A stretch of DNA of 64,000 nucleotides from Zea mays (taxonomy: Eukaryota; Streptophyta; Magnoliopsida; Poales; Poaceae): positions 103,303,849 to 103,367,848 of the forward strand of contig NC_050104.1 of the NCBI RefSeq assembly GCF_902167145.1, read 5' to 3'. Position 1 is the stretch's first letter. Every line of letters starts with the position of its first letter. Shown piece by piece: positions 10,535-22,000 of the stretch. The notes beneath the pieces were generated by a model. It made no database searches. It was given only the letters and a program-made list of their open reading frames with translations, and was not told the DNA's origin. The position numbers were made by a program, and so were the translations under genes.

Positions 10535-12319
10535 ATGAAAGACATGTACCGAGAGGCGTTGTGGCAGAAGAGAGGTCGTCCTCGGGAGTTATATCCGGAC
10601 GTATCTAGTAAGGATGCTCATGTTCCTCCTGAACTCCCCGTGCCTAACTGTGACTGTGGCAGACTGGCTTGGGTACATCAATCACAACATCCAGACACGG
10701 CTGCTCGCTGCTACTACCTTTGTGGCGGTTTGGACGTACGTAGCTTATGACTTGTCACTTAATTTTGTTCGCATTCATTATTTTGTAGATGTGCAATAGT
10801 GCTTCTTTCCATTATTTTAGGGACATCAGAGGTGTTTCTTTTTCCAGTGGATCGATGGTCCTGATAAATTTGACCCTCGATATCTTCTTTTCGTTAATTG
10901 GTTGAGTGGAAGGACCAGTCATGAGCGTTTTAAGCGTTGGGTACCTCCTCCCCCGAATCCTCCACCAATGACGGATGCGGAGAAGGAGGTAGCAATAGAA
11001 AGACGGATGGACTCACCGCCTCGATGCGATTGTGGAGACCGTGCTGTCATCGACGAAGACTATGAGAAGCAGTTCTGTTGTCTGAACATTGATTATGTGA
11101 GCCCATTGATAAGCTAAATGTATGAAATAGTTTTTATTTACAATAAATTACTATTTTTTTCTCCTGCAGCCATACGGGTGGCGTAAGTGTTGTTTCAGAG
11201 AGTGGTTGTATGGTCCTTTGTCCCATTGGCTAGAGCCAGAGGTAAAGGAAAAGAGATACAACGGGTGGGCGGAAGAAGAGGTCAAATTTGATCCAGTACT
11301 CTGCAAATGTGGTATTGAAGCTAAGTATGGATTAGTTCCTTCGGAGCTTGGTGTTGGATATTTTTGTGGACATATGGTCGATTACGATGAGGTTGGTATT
11401 TTTTTTTGCACCAGCTGTAATGTTATAGTGGTACTTACTATTTTTTTGTAGGAGACGAGGAAATGCAGTTGGGAGAGTTACGACGACAAAGGAGAGGTGA
11501 TGCGCACAATAGAGTCCAAGAGAATAATGGGACAGAAGATGCGTTGTGGATCTCGGCTCGTCGATTCTTTACATTAACGATCGCATACGCGACATGCGTA
11601 GGGAAGCAAAATCTGCCTTTTATGATAGCCCGAAGCGTGCAGAGTATAGGAGGTTGAAGGCGGCAGATGAGAAGAGAGCACAGGATGCAAGGGAATGGGA
11701 AGCGGCTCAAGCCGAGAAACAGATGTTGGATAATCTTGCTGATCGCCTCAAGGGAAGTAAGTGAGATAAATGATATTATAATTATGTTAGTACAATTTAT
11801 TTATCTTGACTTTGCTAACTTATATTTCTCATTATATTTGCAGAGATTGGAAGCGGCGTAAACTATTTGGCCGATGAGGCGCATGCGAGATATGTTCAGG
11901 ATAAAATGGCAACGGTTGAGCTGATGGAGGAGGAGGAGGACGACACATCTAGATTGAGTGAGCTTATCGCTCTCGCAGAGGCAGGATTACATGAAGAAGA
12001 GGAGGATGACAAATCAAGGTTGAGTGAGCTCATCACACTAGCTGAGGCAGGATTACGTGCTCAAGAGGAAGAGGATGAGTTTATGTCTCAGGCCGCCGAA
12101 GAGGTAGAGGCGGCTTATTACAAGAAGAAGTCTGATGAGGCTGAGGCTGAGGATGAGCTATTCTCCCAAGCTGCAGATGAAGCAGAAGCCAATTATTACA
12201 AGAGAACTGGTGACAAGTGTGATGCAGGACAATGCAGCAAGTGGAATGAGGTTGTCGTTGAGGATTGCGCGACGGATGACTCTGAAGATGAGTTACTCAT
12301 AGATTGTGATTCAGACTGA
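10535..12319 (+). pseudogene. MULE accessory gene with three tandem GRF-like zinc modules
   Basis: Five exons are predicted from splice signals and frame: 10535-10735, 10821-11096, 11170-11391, 11452-11756 and 11844-12319, about 490 residues. Three cysteine modules resemble GRF-type zinc fingers. The first has CDCG, RCYYLC and CFFFQWIDGPD. The second has CDCGDRA, FCCLNIDY and CCFREWLYGP. The third has CKCGIEA, YFCGHMVDYDE and KCSWESYDD. In each, a phase-0 intron falls between the third cysteine and the last one, so the module was probably copied by exon duplication. The C-terminal part is a lysine/arginine/glutamate-rich helix (exon 4) followed by acidic repeats, including two copies of RLSELI-LAEAGL and paired QAA-E-EA-YYK units. 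Exon 4 needs one frame change near 11535-11570, so the copy may be dead. GRF modules bind nucleic acid in other proteins. The role here is unknown; a mudrB-like helper is a guess from position. Confidence 0.65.
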
Positions 12320-12699
12320 AGAATTGTAGCCTGTTATGTAGTATTTTCGTATCAAAAATAATTTAGAACTCTAAAGATGCGTTACTTATTGCTTGTTATG
12401 TTTTTTACAATTCACAAAAAAAATTTGCAAGAGTTCCTCTTGTTTTATTAACAACCACAGTTCAAATAATCACATATTATAAGACATGTAAGCATTTCAA
12501 CATATAATACATCACAAAATAACATCGAATATAAAAACATCCACAGAACATAGTTCTTCATACAATGTTCACAAACAAAGTCCAAAATACAATGTCCACA
12601 ACACATAGTCCAAAAGACATAACATAGTTCATATTACAACGTCTCCAGCATGAGTCCAAATCACACAGTTTTCAGCATAAGACCAACATCACAAAGTAT
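12320..12699. other. Region between convergent MULE genes
   Basis: AT-rich 3' flanks of the GRF gene (plus) and the PMD gene (minus) meet here. There is no open frame of note. Several repeats of a CACAAAGTCCAAAATACAAT-like unit lie at 12540-12690. They could serve as a shared bidirectional terminator region, but no defined signal is proven. Confidence 0.5.
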
Positions 12700-15128
12700 T
12701 CATTTCCTCCTAGTCTTACCCTTGCCCTTGGCCCCAAGAGCGTCGGTGCCTGGAGTGTAAGGGTCTCGTGGACGCCTTCTATGTGGTGTCAGCTGTGATG
12801 GCTGAGTTGTAGGAGCATCCTGCAACTGAGATGGTCTAATCTCCTGCTGACCTGCGGCGCCAGCGCCAGCGCCAGCGTCGTCGTGGTCGTCGTCGTCGTC
12901 GTCCTCGTCGTCGTGGGCCACGTCCTCAAACGTGTCCCGCGTCGATCGCGAGGAGCTCAGTCCTGCTGTAGATGGTCCAACTGCACAAATGGGAGGCTGA
13001 ACGTCCTGCTGCATACGAGGCACAGGCAGCTGCACGTCAACGCCCGCTAGAGACCGGCATCCACACCGAGCCGCTGCACGACGAAGACGACGTGATACCC
13101 TCTGTAATCGAAATATTAGTTACAGACATATGTTACAACATACAAATAAACAAGTTTTCTTTTAAACATTGATACTCACTGATAGTAATGATAGCGTAGT
13201 ACTATCTGAAGTTCTCTGTGAGATACGCTCAAGTTCAACAACAGATACGAGCATAGAGTTTCCCTATCACAAGTTAAAACATTAGGATGCTCAAAACTAG
13301 ACATAAAGCATTGAATTGAAATCTCTAATTTTATTAAAGAAATAGTTACCACTCTATCAAGGATTGGAGCAGCCTCAATTTGGGACCCGTGCCGAGCAGC
13401 TATGTCGAAAGCTGTGTCTTCGTCGTCTGACGATTCTTGCTCGGCGTAGTCTGCAGCTGTCCACTGTCCCTTCAGCTTGCACCTAGTCACACCAGCATAC
13501 CAAATTAAATACCTCCAGAAGTTGTAGTTTGTGTGCGCCTGGTCGTTCTCATAGTTAAGATCCCCCTGCTGTTCCCATTCATCAATGTAATCACGGTGGT
13601 GGGTCTCGAAGTCCGTGACCTTCTTCTGTCTCTGTCTGTCGAACCTGCAAAAGTTAGAAACATATATTAGCGACTAACTGATATTTCAATTATTAGTTAG
13701 AATAACAAGTGCATTTAGTAACTCACTTATGAAGTTCTATTGAAGTCGAGAATGGCTCCACCGGAAACTCCTGGCGCAATCCGAACTGTCGAGCAACTCT
13801 GTGGGGCAAGTGGTACTCAACAGCATAAAAACAGATGAGGGGACACCTCATGAGGTAGAGGTCCTCGTCTATTGAGCACATGCTGCTCAACTGTATGCAG
13901 GCGAAATATGGATCAAGATACGGTTGCCAGGTCACCTGCAAAAGTTTTAGAAAGCACATGTAAGCACGCTGGTGTCGTGCGATAAAAGTAGAAAGCACAT
14001 GTAAAAAGATAAAAGTAGACAACTCACCATCGAAGGAGTAAGTGCGTCGAGCTCGTTTGAGTACTCCACGTAAGCACGCTGGTGTCGTGCGAATGGCTCC
14101 TCGACCTGGTCCCAGCGGTAAGCAGCCGTGGGCTTAAGCCGATGTTCAGCTACTACGAACCACTCACGAGGAGGAAACTCTCTCGGTCGCCCGACGGGTA
14201 TGTGTGCCCACATCCACAGCTGTAGTAGGTAGACACATCCACCTAAGCTGGCGGTCCTCGACGAACGACGACAAGCCTCGCAAAGTTGCTTGTACAGGAA
14301 GGCCAACACTGCTGAAGCCCAGCTGTAACCTCCGGTCGTATCCCAGTCAGTCAGGCAGGGCAGAAACATCCATGACGCGCTGTCGCCTGTCGCGTCTGGA
14401 AAAAGAACTAAACCAAAGAGATGGAGAATCCAAGCTCGACAATGGTATCCAACCGTCTGCTCGTCTGCACCAGGTGGACACTACCCAAAGGTCTGCTTAA
14501 GCCAGGTCAGTGGGACTCCGGTGTTGTGGCTACCTCGTAGCTCATCCGGAAGCAGTCTCCCAAGAAAGGCCTCCACCCTCTGCCTCCAACCGCCTGGTGA
14601 TGCCTGACCGGTCACTAGACGACCAATAATGCTGAGACCAAGAATCTTCTGGCAATCTTCAAGCGTCACGGTCATCTCACCGCAGGGAAGGTGGAAAGTG
14701 TGAGTCTCTGGCCGCCACCTATTGGAAGACAAACGAATACAAAATCATTAGTATGCAAAGTAGATTTGATAATTGTAAATATTAAACAACTAGAGAAGTC
14801 TTTACCTGTCGACTAGAGTCGTCAACGCCGCTGGGTTGAAAGTGGGCAGCCCACGGCGAACCTGGTACGATAAGACGTCCAAGCCAGCCCTCTGTAGGAG
14901 AGGAGTGTACCTCTCATCGTACCTCATCTCCTCCAGAAACCGGTCATGGGTCCGGACCCGCAGAACGGGCAACACCTAGCAATCAAAAGAATTTCATTAG
15001 TCAAATATAGGTCGCATATATTAATTCAAAAATTTAATATATGTGCAAAATATTACCTCTCCCTCTGAGGTGAGACGGCCCCTGTGGTGCTCGTCGTAGT
15101 GAGGGTCCAGCAAGTGGAACTGCGCCAT
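12700..15128 (-). pseudogene. Plant mobile domain (PMD) protein gene of the MULE, one in-frame stop
   Basis: PMD proteins (MAIL1/MAIN-like) are plant proteins widely carried by transposons; some host versions act in transcriptional silencing. Seven exons can be placed with consistent GT-AG sites and phases: 15129-15057, 14975-14806, 14718-14028, 13935-13727, 13644-13350, 13263-13180 and 13101-12700. They give about 640 residues from the ATG at 15128. Family motifs run in order: LLDPHYDEHHRG, EDCQKILGLSIIGR, CPPGADEQTV, YHCRAWILHLFG, LTDWDTTGGYSWASAVLAFL and LWMWAHIPVGRP. The C-terminus is acidic (Asp-rich run near 12880-12920), then basic (KGKGKTRRK). A single TAG at 14481-14483 interrupts the PMD core; everything else is open. 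The first base of exon 1 directly follows a splice acceptor, hinting at a shared transcript with the transposase upstream. Confidence 0.8.
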
Positions 15129-15228
15129 CCTGCAAATTAAGATATCAACATATTAGAATATAAGTTGTGTACAAAGTGTAACAAAAACATCGACATATTA
15201 GAATAAAATTTGTGTACAATAAAATATA

Positions 15229-17930
15229 TCACACCTGACTAAGTGTCCAAATGCATGTACATGAGTTGTGGCCAAGTCTACCGCATTTTCCGCATTCATT
15301 CTGCTCTGGGTCCACGAGAAAGGGGGACGCTCGACCTCTCCTACTGTGACCGGAAACCTGATCCATAACCATGTTGCACCGGCTCCTTTTCCTACTACCA
15401 CGTTTGTCCCATCGATGCGCTGGATCAGCAACGTATACCGGACCGGTGTACGTTGGCCATTGTGACTCATCAAGAAATGGCTCAAAACGAGGGCTCCAGG
15501 TACGTACTAAGCTCTCTACACTAAACTCAGAAGGTATTCTGCTCTCAAATGCAAAGTTACGATGACGTGCGGCCGCAACATAATGAGAACATGGAAAATG
15601 GTATTGTCTAGGTTTACCACAACCGCACGAGAATGCATCAAGTAACACGACATGTGTCCTCGAAGGTCGCACCTCACCGTCGGAAGTTATGCCGCCTAGT
15701 GTTGTTACCTCGTATTTACCCAACTCCTCATCAAAGCATTGTACCTCATGTCTATGGGCACGTTCCTTTGCATTATTAAGGTGTGATGTTGGTTTAGGTG
15801 CCCATCTCTGCCCTCGTGTCTGCATTGCCTTGGCCTGCGCGTGTCTATCATTAAACCAAGCCACAAGCCTATAAAAAGTGAATGTTACTATAGCATTGAC
15901 TGGCATGCCCCGTATACCCTTGAGCACACTGTTAAATGACTCGGCCATGTTGCTAGTCTGAAACTCGAACCGCCAGCCACCTTCGTCGTAGGCCCTTGTC
16001 CATTTCTGTGGTTCCCTCAGCAATCCAGCAATCCAGTTCTTACCTTCAGCATTTGTTGCATCTTTTAGTTCCTTCAACTTATCCTCGAAAAACGAAACCT
16101 CCAACTGTCGACATACCTCCTCAAAAAGGGGGAAGTTAGCCTTGCTATGATCCTTTTGAAGAAGATTTTCTGCTAGATGTCGAGTGCACCATCTGTGGTG
16201 CATGGGTGCGTAGCCAGGAATCTGCTCTTGCACTGCATTAAGAATACCTTGGTGTCTGTCAGATATGACACCAACCTCGCGTCCAGGGCCTATGACATGG
16301 ATGCGTACAAGCCGCAAGAACCAAGACCAACTATCTCTGTTCTCCCTCTCCACCAAAGCAAATGCCAAAGGAACCAGTGCGTTGTCTGCGTCGCATGATA
16401 TGGCAACCAATAATGTGCCCTTATACTTCCCAAGCAGAAAAGTACCATCAATAGAGAGCACGGGACGACAATGCCTGAAGGCCTCTACGCACTGCGAGAA
16501 ACACCAGAAAGCACGAAAAAATATCTCTCTGCCGTTCCTCCATTCATTAGGTTTGGGGATGTACTCGTAATGCATGCCTGGGTTTTTTTGCTTTCATTGC
16601 ATTGAACAATGCTGGTAACTTCTCATAACCCTCCTCCCAATCCCCGTATATCATCTTCCATGCTCGCTGCTTTGCCCTCCATGCTTTCCCATATTTGATC
16701 CTGTAACCAAACAGCTCCGAAGTCATGGTCATAATTGACTTCACCTTCAAGTTTGGCTGACCCTTCAATATCCCCAATATCCTTTTCGCAATCAGGGTAG
16801 ATGTCAACTGACGATGCTTAGAGCTCAGCTCTGTCTGGGCACAAGTGTGTGGACCTACAATTTTGGTGATCTTAAACTTTCCGGTGTCCTTCTGCCTTCG
16901 GGCACATACCCTCCAATTACATTCCGACACCTCGCACACAACAGTGTATCGACGCTGTGCATACGAATGTCTCACCTTGAACGGCCTCTTGCGGTTCACA
17001 AAATATTCCTATAGCCATCGTCTCAGTGTAGGCAGGTCCTTGAAAAGTAAGCCTACCTTTATCTCAATGCTGTCGGTGTTATCCGGAGCCTCTAGCAGTT
17101 CATCGTCACGTCCTTCAGCATATGCACGGGTGGAATGAATTAAACTGCTAAATTCATGTACTGCAGGGTCACGCTCCGGACACAAACGTCTTATGAGTTC
17201 AATTTCTTGCTTGGTCATTTCTTGAACCGGACGGTCATCATCAAAATCTAAGGCTCGTGCAGCCTCATATGGCTCCTCCTCATCCTCAATCTGAACATCA
17301 ACACTATTGGATGCCCTGCATATGTTGTCCATATTATATGACACAGGCACATCAAGATAAGCAGCATTATCGATATGTGGAGATCCTGCATCGGGTCGAA
17401 GCAAGAAAAACCACATTAAAAAGTCTAATCAAACGAAATAACGATGGATAAGAACAACGTGTCAAAGACACTTACTAGGATGATCGTGAACTGGATCCTG
17501 GGTCAATGGGATCTCTTGGGGGGGCACCACCGGATTAAAAGCCCCACAAACGCCAGGTAGAGGACGAGAAATCCCATACTCGTGCGGACCCGATTGAGCA
17601 TCGGGCACAACAACCACTTCTTCATGAAGCTCTACCAAAGGAGCTTCAATACGAGATGCATTTGGCATTTGTGGAGACAACCCGACTGGACCATCGCAAT
17701 GACTAACAGATAACTTTTGAACAACCACATCCAAACATGGTGGAACCATCGTCTTCACAATTCTTAAATATATCACCCAATCATCTTCTGAGGTAATGGA
17801 GATCAACCGTCGGACAACTGTTCCATATGTAATATGGGACAACAAACCCTGAATTGATATTCTAGGGTCGTTTATGTCGCAACTAATCTCCTCACAAGCT
17901 CGAGCCAAAAGCTTGTCAAAAGTGGTTGGT
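15229..17930 (-). pseudogene. MULE (MuDR-type) transposase gene, N-terminally truncated
   Basis: The DDE transposase that cuts and rejoins MULE ends. The 5' part (about 17925-17476) has the N-terminal region, with LLSHITYGTVVRRL and YLRIVKTMV. A 90-bp intron (17475-17386) follows. The next exon holds an acidic stretch, then a MuDR-type DNA-binding domain (CEVSECNWRVCARR, IVGPHTC). The catalytic core has VLSIDGTFLLG and VGVISDRHQGI for the aspartates, HRWCTRHLAENL, and a glutamate in the NMAESFNS region. A SWIM finger (CGCGKPRQYHFPCSH) and a terminal knuckle (CGKCGRLGHNSCTC) finish the protein at 15229. Damage: a TAG at 17009-17011, a frame change in an A-run near 16585, and loss of the start codon at the truncated right end. 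CAG/GTGTGA at 15239 is a possible splice donor toward the PMD gene. Confidence 0.85.
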
Positions 17931-17938
17931 GAGGGAAG

Positions 17939-18314
17939 GGCTTCCCCTACTAACGTTTTGCCTCCTCATCTTTCTGTTCTCAGTTGCTTGCAGGGACGTT
18001 GGATGGTAAATCCCACTTTCTCCAAGAGCAAAATAAGGTGTGGGAGCATTCTATCGATGACCTCCATGCGGTGAGGAATGAGGCCACTGAAGCATGCGCT
18101 CGTGTTGTGTCGATCCCAAAGGCTTATGATGGCCTAGTCAAGGCAGCGAGAAGGGACACGAAGTCGGTGGCCCTTGTGTGCCTTGAGTGTACGAAGGCGG
18201 TCTCTCTCCTCCGCATCCTAGAGCAAGGGAAGGAGGTCGCCGAAGCCCAAGTTGTAGTCTTGGAGGAGGAAATGAGCGGTCGAGCGAAGAAAGAAGAGAA
18301 GCTTCTGTCCTGTG
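17939..18314 (+). pseudogene. Retroelement gag-like accessory ORF, fragment 2 (coiled coil)
   Basis: A plus-strand frame starting after an intron-like acceptor (TCTCAG, near 17977) encodes a charged, heptad-rich segment with AGTLDGKSHFLQEQ, then VVLEEEMSGRAKKEEKLL just before the LTR at 18315. The sense frame resumes after the Tat element at 27957. It looks like the coiled-coil part of the same disrupted backbone gene as 9638-9986. No conserved catalytic domain is present. Function is unknown. Confidence 0.45.
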
Positions 18315-18946
18315 TGTTGGGGGTATGCTTCGTAGCCGAAGATTCTAAAGAAAGAAAATACCTTCGGCAGATCCTCTCAAGAGCAGTGTCGAAGCTATCG
18401 CCTATAAAGCTTCGGCACAGTGACATGCCTCAAGACGAATGGGTGAATCGACTTAAAGATGAAATGACCTAAAAGACCCATGATGTTCTGTGTCTTTATT
18501 GTAGTCGATTGTAAAGGGCATAAATGTAATTATACACAAGCTGTGCTCTGTGCCTATAAATAGGTGAACAGTACCCCTGTATTGTTCACGCAATCTTGTA
18601 ATCGCTGACACATTACACTGGAATTATTGCTTTCTGCTAAGGCGAAGGTATAAATGTACCTAAATATTATGTTTTAATATTTAGGTTTGTATAATAAAAT
18701 ATGTGAATAATATTATCTGTTTTTGGTACATCTTTCTCTAATGTTTTATATTTTATATTTCATTTTACATTGTCTTATAAGTCTGATCACGAAGGTGTGA
18801 CCTTCGTGATATTTTGCTCATGGCCTTCGTCCGAAGTTCATTAAATCCTTGGGGAGATAATGCTTCAGCGGACGAAGAGCATTAATATTTAACATTTTAT
18901 GTTGCTTTTTTCTTAATTCATAGCATTTAAGAATAAGTCCCCAACA
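18315..18946 (+). repeat. 5' LTR of the pol-bearing Tat element
   Basis: 632 bp, TGTTGGGG...CCCCAACA. A TATA box lies in GCCTATAAATAGG at 18552-18564, giving a transcript start near 18590. A short palindrome TCACGAAGGTGTGACCTTCGTGA is split around 18786-18810. Confidence 0.9.
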
Positions 18947-18947
18947 T

Positions 18948-18965
18948 TGGCGCACACCTCCGGTG
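18948..18965 (+). other. Primer binding site of the pol-bearing Tat element
   Basis: TGGCGCACACCTCCGGTG begins one base after the LTR. The sister element at 40965-40983 has the same site (minus strand) with TTGGCGCCCACCTCCGGTG, which supports the call. The tRNA species was not determined. Confidence 0.65.
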
Positions 18966-19060
18966 AACTCACTTCCACTTTTTGAGCTGATGGCTTCGTT
19001 CAACAACCAAGTTGGAGCTGCTTTGACTTCGAAGCTGGTACTCCCGATAACAGGCGGTTC

Positions 19061-22000
19061 ATGTTCAAAGCTGGCCAACAAGAAGCAGAAGAAGGAGGCA
19101 TAGAGAAGGGTACAACATGTCGGGGTGGAGGGACCCTTCATCAAGTCAAGATGGTCTCACATCCCAATTACTTCTCCCAAGAGGACCTTCAGCTCAAGGA
19201 TTACCCTCACAATGATGCTATGGTTATTTCTTGTGTTATCAAAGGGTTTCTGGTCCACAATGTTCTGGTTGATATAGGCAGTGCAACGGATATTATATTT
19301 GCTAAGGCCTTCAGACAGATGCAAGAGCCAGAGGATAAGATTCATGATGCTAGACACCCTCTTTGTGGCTTCGGAGGAAGGCAGATTGTAGCGCTCGGCA
19401 AGATCACGATGTCGGTGACCTTCGGATTTGTCAACAATATAAGGACTGAGCAAGTTGTGTTTGACATTGTCGACATGGAGTACCCCTACAATGCAATCAT
19501 TGGTCGGGGGACACTCAATGCTTTTGAAGCAATTCTCCATCCAGCATATCTATGCATGAAGATACCTTCGGACCAAGGGCCTATTGCTATTCATGGAAGT
19601 CAGGAAGCTGCCAGAAAGGCTGAAGGAAACTGGACAGACTCAAAAGCAATCTATAATATAGATGGAGCCGAAGCTTATGAGCAGTACAAGTACAGAAGGG
19701 AGAAGGCTGCTTCGGCCGATCAGCCGAAGCCCATGCTCTTATGTGAAGATATAGCAGAGCAGAAGGTGTTGCTGGGATCTCAATTGTCTGAGGAACAGGA
19801 GAAAAACCTAACAAGGTTTCTGTTCAACAACAAAGATGTCTTCGTATGGTCCGCCAACGATCTCTATGGTGTCAACAGGGATGTCATTGAACACTCGCTC
19901 AATGTCGATCCATCCTTCAGACCCAGAAAGCAGAGGCTTCGGAAAATGTCTGATGACAAAGCCGAAGGTGCTCGGAATGAAGTGAAAAGACTTCTTAGCG
20001 CTGGAGTCATCAGAGAAGTAAAATACCCAGAATGGCTAGCTAACACTGTTATGGTGAAGAAGGCCAATGGTAAATGGAGAATGTGCATTGATTTTACTGA
20101 TCTTAACAAGGCTTGTCCGAAGGATGAGTTTCCATTACCAAAGATAGATTCTCTAGTAGATGCAGCAATTTCGTTAGAGCTCATGAGTCTACTAGATTGT
20201 TATTTAGGCTACCATCAAATCTGGATGAAGAAGAAAGATGAGCCAAAAACCAGCTTCATAACCCCTAGTGGTACATATTGTTATCTTCGGATGCCTGAGG
20301 GGCTCAAGAATGCTGGAGGAAGCTTCAATAGAATGACAGCGAAAGTCCTTCATTCTCAGATAGGCAGAAATGTGCTAACATATGTTGATGATATCATAGT
20401 AAAAAGCACGAAGCAAGAAAATCACATTGTTGATTTGCAGGAAACATTTGCTAACTTTAGGCAAGCTGGCCTGAAGGTGAATCCAGAAAAATGTGTCTTC
20501 GGAGTAAAGAAGGGGAAATTCCTTGGTTGTTTAGTTTCAACAAAAGGGATCGAAGCTAATCCAAACAAAATCGAAGCTATTCTTCGGATGGAGCCGCCAA
20601 ACACAAAGAAGGGAGCTCAACGGCTGACAGGAAGACTGGCATCTTTGAACCGATTCATATCTAGATCAGCAAAGAGAAATTTACCATTCTTTGAAGTGCT
20701 GAAGTCGGTCGAAGTCTTTCAATGGGGATCAGCTCAGCAGAAAGCCTTCGAAGAGCTGAAGCAGTACCTGATAGATCTAACGACGCTAACTCCACCCATG
20801 CTAGGGGCTCCTCTGCTGTTGTATGTGGCAGCTTCACACTCTGTAGTGAGTGTGGCACTTGTACAGGAGAATCTTGAAGGACAAAATAAAAAGAAAGTCC
20901 CAGTATATTTTGTTTCCGAAGTGTTGAGCTTGTCAAAGAAAAATTACACAGAGTTGGAAAAAGTGCTATATGCTGTCTTAATGGCTTCCAGGAAGCTTCG
21001 ACATTATTTCCAGGCTTACCATATAATTGTTCCCTCATTACAGCCTCTGAAGGATATTATGAGGAACAGAGAAGCTACTAGAAGGGTTGGAAAGTGGGCC
21101 ACAGAGCTCAATGAATTCACCATTGACTACATGCATAGATCTTCAATTCAATCTCAGGTGCTAGCAGACTTCATAGCTGACTGGACGCCAGGGGCTCACG
21201 AAGAAGGGACAAGCAAAGATACCGAAGCTTGGACGGTATTCTGCGATGGTTCTTGGGGAACCTTCGGAGCAGGAGCAGCTGCGGTTCTAGTCGCACCTTC
21301 AAAAGTCAAAACATGTTTCGCAGTCAAACTGGATTTCAGTTGCACAAATAATATTGTTGAGTACGAAGCACTTTTATTGGGGCTTCGGAAACTAAGGGCA
21401 ATGGGAATAAGAAGGGCCATCTTAAAGACTGATTCTCAAGTCATAGCTGGCCATGTGGATAAAAGCAGCAGGGCACGAGATCCGAAGCTTGAAAAATATC
21501 TGGATGCAGTCCGAAGGTTGGAAGCTTCCTTCGTAGGGTTTTCCGTCAAAAGTATTCCAAAAGGTGAAAATGAGCATGCGGATTTGCTAGCCAAATCAGC
21601 GGCTCAGGGGCTCCCCTTACCCTCCGAAGTATTCTTTGAAATAATAAAAGCACCTTCGGTTGAGCTCATGGAAAGAGCAGTGCTCACTATTTCTCCAGTG
21701 CACAATGAAGATTGGAGAACTGAATTAATATCTTTCCTTCAAGGAAATTGTCTTTCAAGTGACGAAGTTTATAACAAAAGAATGGAGGCAAGAACAAGAC
21801 CATATGTCATGATAGAAGGGGAATTGTATAAACATGGAGTTTGTTCACCACTCCTCAAATGTTTATCAAGGACCGAAGGTATCGAATTGATGAAGGAGAT
21901 ACACGCAGGTCTGTGTGGATCCCACATTGGATCTAGGCCCTTGCTGGGAAAAAATTTTCGTCAAGGATTTTATTGGCCGAAGGCAGCTTCGAATGCAGCA

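Larger units (their letters stand above)
9987..17930. mobile_element. MuDR-like element (MULE) carrying transposase, PMD and triple-GRF genes
   Basis: The left part (9987-10260) has a terminal-like noncoding region with strong hairpins and a TATA box. Inside, one plus-strand gene (10535-12319) converges on two minus-strand genes (PMD 15128-12700, transposase about 17925-15229). Convergent genes read from the two ends recall MuDR with mudrA and mudrB. The right end is missing: no inverted copy of the left terminal region appears before 17939 and the transposase lacks its N-terminus. No 9-bp target duplication could be found. The element looks truncated on the right, after or during insertion into the backbone retroelement. 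The exact ends are uncertain by about 10-20 bp. Confidence 0.75.
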
